Assembly: GCA_006937955.1 (NCBI GenBank)
Contig: SSNP01000020.1
Location: 3,477,846-3,541,845 of the forward strand
DNA: 64,000 nucleotides
Reading direction: 5' to 3'
Source of the DNA: Pachypanchax playfairii
Taxonomy: Eukaryota; Chordata; Actinopteri; Cyprinodontiformes; Aplocheilidae
Position numbers and translations under genes: made by a program. The notes beneath the pieces are model-generated. The model was not told the origin of the DNA. It worked only from the letters and a program-made list of their open reading frames with translations, and did not search any database. The stretch's first letter is position 1, and every line of letters starts with the position of its first letter. Positions 1-11,400 of this stretch are shown in pieces.

Positions 1-18
1 TTAAAAAAATTTTGTTAC

Positions 19-797
19 CTGTGCAAGATGATTATGTTGCATTTCTTTTTCTAATGAATGAAGTTCTTTTTTAAGTTTTAGAAGTTCCTGCACGTGATCC
101 TGTAATGGGATCGTCTCCTTCTCACTGAAGTACACATGAAATAAGATTATTATACCACAGAAAGGGCATCAAAGTCTTACAAATTGCTGTGCAAAATAAC
201 AGGTTTCTTATTCAAACTAAAAGATTTTAGCCACAGATTTTAATCTCAGGAGCCTCTTGCAATCTTTTAGCGTTAACTGTTTGCAATCTGCTGACCTGTT
301 TTAACCCCTTCGTCAATCGGTATTTACTTACTTTTTTTTTATGCTACGTTTGAAGTTTTTCTCAATGGTGCTGCATTTCTTCTGGCTTTCAGTCTGATAC
401 TGAAAAAAAGCAGAAGCAAAAATCCTAACATATTTAGAGAAAACCAGGGAAAAATTGTGGAAGTAAATTGACTTTTTTATTTAAGTTTCTTGAGTCTGAT
501 TTGATCTTGTCTGTTTTGCACGTACCTTCTTCAAGTTCTTCTTACTCAGCTCTTCAAGATCTTTTTTCTGCTTCTTGACAAGTTTTTCATAAACTTTGTG
601 AGCCTTTAAGTCCTCTAAAGACGGAACACTGAGAACTAAAGTACACGCACACAAAAAAGAAGAAATTGCTCAAAACAGTCTTTGTCCAACAAATAAAAGT
701 GATGATGTCATAGTTCAGTATTGAAATAGATGTGAGACGATGACCTTACCTGTACATGACATGACATTGGCTATAAGATCCTCCTTAACACTTTGTA

Positions 798-830
<33 letters not shown>

Positions 831-2406
831 AAATGGATAATGGTGAAATGAATCAAAGTCAAACATCAAAACAACTTGTTTTCATTTAAAAATGAAACAA
901 GGTGTTAAAGGATAGATAACGAACCTGTTTCGTTATCTATTTATTGACTACTAGATTGTCAATCACACTTGTACTGCTAAGAGTACCAATGAACAACCCT
1001 TTACCATTGATGAGTCCAACATGCACAAAAAAATAATGTAATAGTTACAGAAAAAACACCAGTAATGCTGATTGTAAACAAACAAGGGGAGACTCCTATG
1101 CGTTCACACCAGCCACTTTGTCAGAATCAAGCAACGTTCATAACGCTTCAAGTTTGACGCTTGAAAGTTGAAGCTTGTAACGCTTGACCGTTAAAAAGAG
1201 CACAAAGGCGGGGCTTCCCCTTTGTTATCAGATGTTCAGAGCTATGGCAGATCATATAGAGAGAGACGCTGGGCTTTATTTACTCCGTTTGTGGATACAC
1301 CCCATTCTTCAGATGTGTTTTGAGTTTGAGGAGTTAAACCATTTGCTCCAGGAGCTACATATGGATGAGGTTTGCTTCCAGCGATACTTCCGTCTGTCCC
1401 GTGCCCTGTTTGAAGACTTCCTGCTTCATTCAGGTACGTCACTACGATGAGACGCTCTGATTGGTTGACATGCCGCTTCAAGAGCGTCAGAAGTTCAGCT
1501 AGCTGAACTTCTGCGTTGCTCGCGTTTCAAGCTTCAATGCCTGAAACGCTTGAAAAGCTTGAGAAGTTGACGCAGCTAACGCTCACAAAGCGACGCAGAG
1601 ACTCTGACACTGGTCTGACGGACTCCACCATAGACCTTACATGTAAACTTAACACTTCTGACGTTAACAGTTGGGTCGGTGTGAACGCACCATCACAGAG
1701 GCGTTTCTGGCATTGGGGGCGGGGCTAAAATGCATGCACACTATTCAAAAAAACGACAAACAGCCATTGAGTTCTCATCCGGGGCAAAATCCTCTTTACC
1801 ACCTTTGAATGTTTACCACATGAAAGAATAAATTAGTCCCTAAATATAACCAGCCAACTGGCAGCTGCTTTTATGTCATAAAAACTTCACATAGTACAGA
1901 TGTACAAATCTCACAACATAGTTAAAATACATTCATTGATCATTTCATTGTGCACTAAGTGATTTTTGGTTAACTTGTAAGGACATGCTCAGAAGTGATT
2001 CAGGTATGATTCTCACCAGTTGTAGGTTGCTTTATGACATCCGGTGATTCTTCTAGAGAAAAGGGGGGAAGTTGTTGTTGTGGTGGTGTAAAGCAGGGCT
2101 CCTCCCAAGAAGTCTCCTCAGTCTCTTTATTGAAGTTTGATGGTGGTTGTTTGATGTATGATTTGGGAGTATCCTGACCAAAATTCAAAAGACAAACTCT
2201 GAATTATAAAAACGCTCCAGGTTGAAAAAATAAAGTTATTCATGCCCACACAGATGCTCTAACCTCCCAACACAAAAAAGACTGTTAATTGTTATGAAAA
2301 TAAAAATGTGTCACCTCAACCTCTTCAAAGAAAGAAGCCAAAAGTTGCTCTCTCTTTTCCAACCGACTGATATGCTTGATGGGGTCCGCCAAAGCGTCTG
2401 CGTAAT
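19..2406 (-). CDS. plcb3: plcb3 exons 24-29: Gq-docking helices, linker, start of coiled coil
   Basis: Exons 2315-2406, 2017-2173, 750-797, 526-635, 332-399 and 19-124 encode residues 817-1010. Exon 24 is the helix-turn-helix after C2 that binds Galpha-q, here DYADALADPIKH. Exon 25 is a poorly conserved Pro/Gln/Glu-rich linker (TPPQQQLPPFSLEESPD). Exons 26-29 are Lys/Glu-rich with heptad character (VPSLEDLKAHK, EKLVKKQKKDLEEL, QELLKLKKELHSLEKEM), the start of the distal C-terminal coiled coil. Exons 26 and 28 are small and low in similarity, so their exact ends are less certain; the phases 1, 1, 0, 2 nevertheless fit. The frame is open at the last donor (base 18). Confidence 0.86.
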
Positions 2407-5400
2407 CTGAATACAGGCACAAAAAATAAGGTGAAGATTGGTGCTGTGGATAAAAATAGCTTAACTTGCTTTGAAAACTTGAGTACAATGTAGCCTGTTC
2501 TTGTGCCTAAGTTAACGCTACAATATATACTGAAAAGTGACACTGAGTGAGCCATTTCATAGGCTTTAATACCTCAAATTGTTCATTTGAATCCAGTCAA
2601 GTTGTTTATAAATGCTGGATGGTTTGGTACACAGCAGTGTTGTTAATGTGTTGTTCTTACCCTGGTGTTCATCAGGGACATAGTCATGAGCTTCAGCATA
2701 AACCAGCAGGGAGGGGAGCATAAGTGGCTGGTTATACTCATTTTTCAAGTTGATGTAGTGGTAACCTTGATGGATGAGAAGAAGAAATTAACCGCTAGTT
2801 AGTAGCTATATGTAAAGGTATATCATGACTTTGCTTTCTCATCAGTTCACATCATCATCTGTAATTTATTTATTTTGTTCTTACAAATGTGTGGGTTTGG
2901 TTTTGTTTTTTGTATGTCTGCACTCACCGGATCTAATGCCAGATACAGGGAGAATTCGTTGTCCGATAAGCTTTCCGCTTTCCTCACATACACCAATCCT
3001 CAAAGAGGCCAGTGCAGGGAGGATCACCTGGAAAATGTTGATACATGGAATGAGTTTAGAAAGAAAGACAGGAGGTTTAAAGGCAGAAAAAGATCATTAC
3101 CTTAGGAAAGATAAATGGTTCATCTTCCCATATTGGATCCATTGAGTTCCCATTGGATGTTTTGGTTCGGTACTTCCTCTTTGTATCAGATGGAAGGCCA
3201 AAAAGATCCACCTCTACATATACACCCACCTTTCTTTCTGACAGGAACTGACCTGAGATCACCTTGTGGACAGGTAATTACACACATATTACACATCGCC
3301 TTTACAACAGGTCATAAAATGTCATATACACACTCAGAGAAGCTGCTTAAAAAATAAAACACACTACAGAAGAAGATTCCAGTTTGTGTTTACCCTAATT
3401 TTGAGTCTATTAGCAACCAGTCCATCCACCGTGTTTTCTGTGAAGGGGTCAAACGTTTTGTCTATCCTTCTCAGACGCTCTGGTTTCAGTACGTAGCCAC
3501 TGCAACCATTATATTCAAACACCCCAAGGTTCAGCTGCATGGGAAGATCTAAGTGAGATGAAAGAAGGGAAGTTGAGGAAAGGAGGGATAAAGACTTGTG
3601 TGAGGGTACAAGGTTCTTTTTCTAACCTCGCTCGGTGTTTCACTAAGGGAATTGCCTCAACGTGACCTACTACAGAAGCTCCAATGACATCACATCTGTC
3701 TGTGACAGAAAGGTTGAGCTGTGACCATGGCTCCACCCACCATCCTGTATCAAACTCCTCCCAAATTATTCTTGCTTTCTTCCCGTGATAAACTACAAGC
3801 TACCTCAGTGCATCCAGGCTAGCTTAGACATCCGTTTAAAAAATTCAAATCAAATCAAAAATACTTTATTGATCCCCGAAGGGAAATTAAGTGTTGTTGT
3901 AGCTCAGTCTGTTGTTGAGTTACTGTGTTGTGAAGAGGATGACGAGGGTCTCCATCATGTTCTTCATCCTCCTTTGGACGATCAACTCAAGAGACAGCAG
4001 ATCAGTCCTGTCCACACCTAGAACCCTCTACAGGAGATCCTTCCTGTCCACACCTAGAACCCTCTAGAGGAGATCCTTCCTGTCCACAGCTAGAACTCTC
4101 TATGGCTCCCTGAAGAATAACTGAGCTACAACAACACTTGAATTTCCCTTCGGGGATTAATAAAGTATTTTTGATTTTGATTGATTGATTTGAACAGAAC
4201 CAGCCCTTTTTATGAATGTGTTCAGCCTGTTTATGTCACTTGCTCTGATGCTCCGCCCCCAACAGGTGACTGCAAGACATGAGCAGCTGACAAACTCCTT
4301 TTCTTTTGCCGCTCCTCTTCAAATCTCTGTCTGCCCGTATTGTTTGAAAGCCAGACAGAGACACACTGAAGTCTGGGATATGTTCCTTTAGCCATGTCTC
4401 AGTAAAAAACACATGATGCTGCATTCCTGATACTCTAGCTGGGTCTTCAACAGAGTTTCAAGTTCATTCTTTCAATGAAAACTGCTCTGCCCCTAGCCTT
4501 GACCACGGCTTAGAGAGTAAATGAGTTACACACGCTGTCCGTCAGTCCTGTCTGTTTACTGAGGGTGCCTGGGCTCTCCAACTGAACTGGCATTCCAGCC
4601 GCCTCCATTCTCCTCATCAGAAGAGCAGAGGCTTAATTGCTTATGTCTGGTGAGAACTTGAGGGCCTATGTGGACAGGACAGCTGGTTTTCAAAGAGCTT
4701 ATCATCTGTTTGTGTCTTGTGCCACTACTCATATGGGCATCAACATCAACAGTTAGAGCACTGGATCGAGTAGGCTATAACTGTGGCAAGTATGTGGGCT
4801 CTCCAAAAAGCATGGCCACTTCCTGGGCTTTGTTCCATGGGGTGTCAGTCCAGGACATTTGTGCCACAGCCAGCTGGGCAACTCCACAAATGTTTGTGAG
4901 GTTTTACAGGTTGGATGTGGTCCGGTCTAGCACACATAGCGCTTGGAGTGGGGATGTCAGGATCTGCCTGAGGCCCATTTTAGGTTTGCTGCCATGTTTG
5001 GCTTCGGGGTCAGCATGCAATTCGGGAGTGGTCATATCTCCTATAGTGAAACGCCAAGCCAGGTTAGAAAAAGAATGTTGGGTTACTTAATGTAATCTCT
5101 GGTTCTTTGATAACAGACCACCAACACATTCCTTCTTGCATGGGCATGGAAAGAAATCTGCCTAGAATGAGTTGGGAGGGGTAGGTGGGCCGTGATACAG
5201 GTTGGTGGGTGGAGCCAGAGTCATGGCTCAACCTTTCTGTCACAGACAGACATGATGTGATTGGAGCTTCTGTAGTAGGTCACGCCGAGGCGATTCCCAT
5301 GGTGAAACACCTCACTCTGTTATCAAAGAACCAGGGATTAAGTTTAGTAACCCAGCTTTACCCAGGCTGTTTTAATATCATTCAGATTTCCTAAATATTT

Positions 5401-8400
5401 AGTCGCATGCTAATAACAGTTCATACCAGGAGTCTGAAAGTTTAGGGCCACCAATTGGCAACCAGCATTCCAAAAGAGCTGAGGATTGTAGTTAGAACTG
5501 TCTACCCTGGTTCCTTTGGGGTAGATTCGACTCAGCTGGTTCTTGTTGTAACTGGAAAAGAGCTGTTAAGGATCAACACATTGTAGGGACAGAGAGCTGC
5601 ACATGTGACTTGCAGGAAGCTGAAAGGGACAAACATTACTATCTGATGCGGATGATGGTCAAAGTTGACTTTAAAATATGATTTATTTTTAGTTTGTGTG
5701 GTTATTTGACATTGCAATGCCACTGTAAAATATTTTCATACTATATTTTGCTAATAATTATTTTGAAATAACCACAAAGTTCTGAAATTTGTATGAAATG
5801 GCCTCTTTAGGCAAAAATAGAATTTCAGGATAAATATTTGATAAAGTGCAGATACAGTATTTTATATTCACACAGCAACAATGTAACACAAAATGTCTCA
5901 TCATTAACCTGAGTAGAACTGAGTAATCATGATCTTACCAAATATCTAAACTATTGTTTTAGGCCCACTTCCCATTTCATGTTTTTGCTTCAAAAACAAC
6001 TGTATGCTTATAGGTTAATATGACATAAGAAATCAAAAGCTTTTTATGGTCTTACCACTGAAAACACAATCAAATAAAACAGAGGTTGTGTCTCAAGACC
6101 CTAATCAGTCTATCATCCACTCTCCATCCTGCCATCACTTTTATCAACTGGAGAAAAATCTGAATTAAACTCTTCTGTTTGAAATGAGCTTTTAAGGATA
6201 CTCAACAAACTCTGTAGGGTTGTTCTTGAGGGTGTCCATGCCTTTGGTTTCCACAAATGAGGACATCTCATAGTATAACTGCCTTTCTAGAAAACAAATG
6301 AAAGAAAAGGGAAAGTTGAATTTGACAAAAAATATAACAAGAGGGTTCATGTTTGTCAAGAATTCTGACATTCTTTCATTGTAATTAATTAACGCTGAAT
6401 AAAATGCTAAAACTTACTGATTGTGTCTTCCTCCTTATAATGCACTAATACACACTTACCGGATGCCGAAGAAAAGTCCTTGAATTTAACAGGTTCAGTG
6501 TAGTTGACAAGATTTGACATCTCCTCTGTGGCTACTGCTTCACTGCTGGCAGTACCCTGAGAAAAAGAGATAACAATAATCCATCTATCTGTCCAGAAAC
6601 CATCAAACCCATCAACCTTTCCTCATCCCTCTTACCTCATCACCTGTAGGCTTTTTACCATGATAGTCCAGGTAGTACTCTTCTTCCTCCTCTTCTTCCA
6701 CTATGTCTTCCACTTCATTTTCTCCTTCACCTAGCAGGATGAGATAACTAACTATATGGTGAAACGGTACACATGATGAAGTCTGTCATCATCTCTTCCT
6801 CACAATTTTCCTCACCATTAGACAAGGGCTGGTTTGGGTCATATTTCCTCTGCCAGTCTACACAAACAAAAAATTGATTTAGCAATAAAATTTGGGATGT
6901 GGACAAAGTTTTCAGGTGAGAGCTACAAATGGTTGGCGATAATACCGAAGGAAAATTTTTTGAAAGGAATATTATATCTGGTATTGGTTATGATAAGCAA
7001 CTTTGCTGCAGTTTGTAATTACTTGATTTTGATCACAAGCAGATTCTTTAGTGCATCTTCCATTATCAGGTTGGAATGCAGAAATAACACACAAGAAGAG
7101 CTTTTATGCCCCTTTTCCACTAGGGTCAGTGCAGAACAGGTAGGTTCAGACCGGTTCTGGTACATCTCCAATACTTTTGTCTGGGCCAACCCAATTTTTT
7201 CAGACCACCTCTGCCAAAGTGTGCCAAAGCAACCCAACACGCCTTCCTATAGACTGATTGGTCCAATAAAGCGATGTTAGTCACATGACTATCTCTGTAG
7301 TGGTAGCCACTGGTTGGCCTGGTGGTGTGCATGTGAAGTGATGTCACCGAATTGCGTCTGATCAACCTTAAATAAGCCTTGCTTGTATCTCGTGCACAGA
7401 GTTTTTCCTTCAGAAAGTCTGAGTACGAAGTAGAAAAATAATACGTCTCCCATCATTGTTTCCCACTGTCAGTGCACACAGTCAAGTTTACTACTCGAGT
7501 CGATTACGAACAGTGTTCGGAATAACGCTGTTTAAAGTAACAGCGTTATGCAATGCGGTTCACTATTGGAATAATCTAATTAATTACAATTTCCAACATT
7601 ACAACGCTGTTATCATTAATGAACGTAAAATGCAATGCATTACTATGAATTGGTAAAATAAACTGCGCAATGTAGCTGCACACACACACACGGGTGTGTT
7701 ACAAGCTAAGCTGGCCACTGTAGCCTAGCGGAAAGGGGCTCGCCTCTTGTTCGGAAGACCAGGGTTCGATCCCCAGTGCCGGCAGGATATGTGGTGAATC
7801 AGAATCTGTTTTATTGCCAAGTTTTCTTTGCATAATACAAGGAATTTGTTTGTTTGTTTTAATAACACAGTCAGTTACTTTCTCAGGTAACTAGTTACTT
7901 TTTTGTAGTGTAATTCAGTTACTAACTCAGTTACTTTTTGGAGCAAGTAGTGAGTAAACTAATAACTTTTTTAGTAACGTTCCCAATACTGATTACGAAT
8001 TATATCATGAACCTTTCGCACCAACTTGCTAAGCTGAGCCATGCCCCCACCTAGAAACAACCATCCTGTTCTGTACCATGCTGACACTAGTGGTAAAGTT
8101 CTCAACTCCAGCTGACATGGTCCTCTTTACTGCTTATTTACCACTGTTAGAGCCGTATTGGAAATAAGCACATAGTAATTTAATAAGTTTTTTTTTTTTG
8201 TTTAATATTCATGTTGAATACCTGAAAGAACAGACTGTTGCATATTTTAATTGTGTTGATTATTAAGTTTAATATTGCTTAATTACAGTATGTTTATGTA
8301 TGCATGACATCACAAGAGGCATGTAAGCTGTGTAAGTGACATAGAACTGCAGAGCACAGCAGTCTTTGACCGAGACTACACAGAAGTTAGCCAATCTCCT

Positions 8401-11400
8401 ATATAGCAGGAAATGACTTTTATTTTTGTAATTGTAATGGGAACATTTTGATTTAGTAAATGCTTGAAACTTTCAAAGAAGCCTCGCGTCGAAGAACAAA
8501 GTATGAAACAAACAGGATGTATTAAATGTTGGAGAACAATGTAAAAAAAAAAAAAAAAAAACAATAGTCAGACCTTTAAGAGGCAATGGCTGGTCCTCTG
8601 GCTCTTTGCGCCGTATACTTTCGGTGGGCTTCTTTGTTAGGACGTCATGACGCTTCTTGTTTTTGATGAGAATCTTTCCAAGCAACTCAGAGGGTGGAGG
8701 AAGTGTCTGACCTTTGATCAGCTAAACAAAAGAAATTTTAAAAATCACAAATGAAAAAGGATCCAAATTTTTGCAACAAGATTTGACACAGCAAGAGGAA
8801 ACTCTTTTCAGTTGCTTGTGTTTGGGATCTTGTTCCTCTTGTCACGATTCAAATGTCCTGTGCATAGTTGCAATTTGGGCTGTAGGTGGATCAGTACAAT
8901 GAGAGCTTCACCTTTCACCATGACTGCCCAGAGCAATGCCTTTATCAATGCAGACAAAGTCCTGCTCCATCCTGCCAACACTCAAGAACCAGACACAAGG
9001 ATGCTTGAGGCAAACACTCGTTCTCAAACCCTGAAGGAACATTTCACCTTTTTCCAGTTGAGAACCATGAGCTCAGATTGGGAGGAAATTTCCTCTTCTT
9101 TTTTAATTTGTAATCACATGTTCTCATTTCAGAGATAAAACATCTTGTGTTCACCCTGTGTGTTAAATAGTGTATTGAGTGTTATTCCATCAAGATCATA
9201 AACTCATCTGCAAACTACACAAGACTTGATAAAACCTGTTGCTCTTCAAGACGAATAAAAACATCATGAAACTTTATTAGCTGATGTGACAAGATGTCTG
9301 TCTTACCGGGTATTTATCCAGAGGATCAATGAGTAAGGCCTTTCCAAAGATAGTCTTGCAGTACTCTGCCATCTTGGCCTGCTGTTTCGGTCTGAAATGA
9401 CAAAAGTCTGTTTTAAACTCAACCTGCCTTCAGACATCTGAGATTCATTTAACAGTCAGAATTTAAACATTTAAAAATCTATTAAGTACTTTTTTATTCA
9501 AGAAAACAATTATTTAAAATAAAACAAAAAAACACTGGCAGTATTTCACAGCCAGAGGAGGGGACAATACTCTCTTAGACATACAGATTGCACACAATGT
9601 GTTTTTGTAATTGCATACAGTGCCTCCTGGGAGCACTGGGTGAGAGGATTTATTTTCTCCTCTCTATCCTCATGTTGCCACTCTTCTTCTTCAAGATTGT
9701 TATCTCTATCCTAGCACTGGAAAAAATGTCTGCCTCGAATAAAGGAGTGTCTGTGCTTCAGTGTGTCAAATTCCTTGTATTGTGCAAATAATACTTGGCC
9801 AATAAAGCTTGATTCTGATTCTGACTCAGTGTTGTGCAGCAACAGACGAGTCAGATCAACTGTCAGATAGAATATACAGAGTCAGACTGACAAACATATG
9901 AGTCATGTATCACCAGAAAGAAACATTTTTTCAGCACAAATATTAAACGGACTAACAGGTGATCTGCCGGATATTAAAGAGGCCGTTCCATTAAAAACGG
10001 GTTTTCTGAGGTTTCTGTTGAATATTTTAGCTCCACAGGTGTTCTTACCTTCATAGTGGGTGTGAAAACAGGTCAACAACTTCTCTTTCAGTTTTAATCT
10101 CTCAAACTACGCAGGTGGTGATAACACCCGAGTTCGAACGGCCTGTATCTGTTTCATCACAACTCCTTTGTTCGTTAGTATTCATCAGCTCCCGCAGTTG
10201 AAACCACACCTAGCATGCTGCTGCATGGATAAAAGCTGTAGCATAAGACGTATCAAACAGGAAGAGAGAATGTCTGATACAGTATACCTTGCTCTCATAG
10301 GCTAGTTTGTTAGCCAATCAGAGTCCAGCAAATTTGAATAATGAACATGAACGAGCTGCTGCTGACCTGACGGAAGGAGCCAGAACCACCTGAATTTTAA
10401 TGCAGACAGATTGAAAGGTCTGTTAATCAGTGTTTCCTGACGTTTTTTAGATATAAAATGTTGCATATTACAGGGTAATACTTAAGAAATAACCACAAAG
10501 TCCTGAAATTTGTATGAAATGGCCTCTTTAATATCTGTGGCGATATGTGCTGAAAGAAAATTTAAATTAAAGCATAAAACAGGTCAAAACACTATGAAAA
10601 CACTGCAGCCATTTACATGAACAGTGCAAATGAAATGGACTGTGTAAAAGACTGTAAATAAAACAGAATAGACGAACACTGAGGAAGGAAGAAGGAATTC
10701 AGCCTGCTCCATGGTATGTGATAATCTGATTATTAGATTTGCATCACAAAAGCATGAGAACAAAAGAAGTCTGTGAGAATCTTCATTTACTCTTACTGAA
10801 CCCAGAAATGGATTTTCCAAAAAATAAAACATAGGCTTTGAGGTATCTAGTGCTAAACCCTTGAGATGTACCTCAACAAAACTGATTCAAATGACTTACA
10901 AGGCCACATGGTTTTCAAAAGACAGGATGACGGGGTAAGGCGAGGCCTTGAAAGCGCTCTCTGCAATCGCCTCAATCACTTCCTGCAGTCAGGCAGAAAA
11001 AACAACAAGAACTAAAATAGAATAGAATAATACAATCACATCAATAGGTAAGCCATTGTTTTATTTGGTTATATAAATTGGCAACTTGCTGAGTAATCAG
11101 TCCACATTTACTTTTATTTAGACTTCTAACATAGTTATACAGGAAGGCAAAGTTCTAAATTAAAAACAAGGCTCCCCTGACTGGTTTCCTTTTACTTCAT
11201 GTGAAATGCACTTTTTTCATGAAGAATTAAAATTTGTAGTTTTCCATCATGCTTTTTAAGCAAAGCTGTGTCGTTGTTCTTTCAACTTTTCAACTATTAT
11301 GGTGCGTTCACACCGGCCGCTTTGTCAACGTCAAACAACGTTCATAACGCTTCAAGTTTGATGATTGAAAGTTGAAGCTTGTAACGCTTGACCGTTAAAA

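Larger units (their letters stand above)
3600..5345 (+). mobile_element. decayed DIRS-type retroelement with inverted termini (intron 19)
   Basis: About 150 bp at 3611-3775 recur inverted at 5185-5345 (shared core: the complement of GGTTGAGCTGTGACCATGGCT, GTCTGTGACAGAAAGG, CTACTACAGAAGCTCCAATGA). Between them, on the plus strand at 4615-5090, is a broken frame with EEQRLNCLC, AYVDRTAGF, SWALFHGVSVQDIC and ATPQMFVRFYRLDV. These match the C-terminal part of the tyrosine recombinase of fish DIRS elements. Inverted terminal repeats and a tyrosine recombinase instead of an integrase are hallmarks of that class. The reverse transcriptase part is missing, and other repeats have inserted inside. It fills most of the intron and lies antisense to plcb3. 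Confidence 0.75.
7111..8097. mobile_element. MITE with CCTTTTCCAC ends, interrupted by a hAT element (intron 14)
   Basis: The left end CCTTTTCCACTAGGGTCAGT, continuing to GCAGAACAGG, recurs inverted at 8064-8097 (CCTGTTCTGTACCATGCTGA, then CACTAGTGGTAAAG). This gives imperfect terminal inverted repeats of about 30 bp. The element is split by the hAT insertion at 7511-7991. The superfamily is not clear. Confidence 0.65.

Noticed and set aside
628..635. Alternative acceptor for exon 27 at 629-630
   Set aside because: It would put the downstream frame out of phase with exon 26 (phase 1); the acceptor at 636-637 keeps the frame.
2000..2188. Independent 62-residue gene
   Set aside because: It is plcb3 exon 25 extended into its flanking introns.
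4668..5090. Stand-alone 140-residue protein gene
   Set aside because: The residues match the end of a DIRS recombinase, and the upstream part is in another frame.
7711..7785. Possible tRNA gene
   Set aside because: A and B boxes are present, but acceptor-stem pairing is poor and the segment lies inside a mobile element, so it was kept as a SINE-type fragment.
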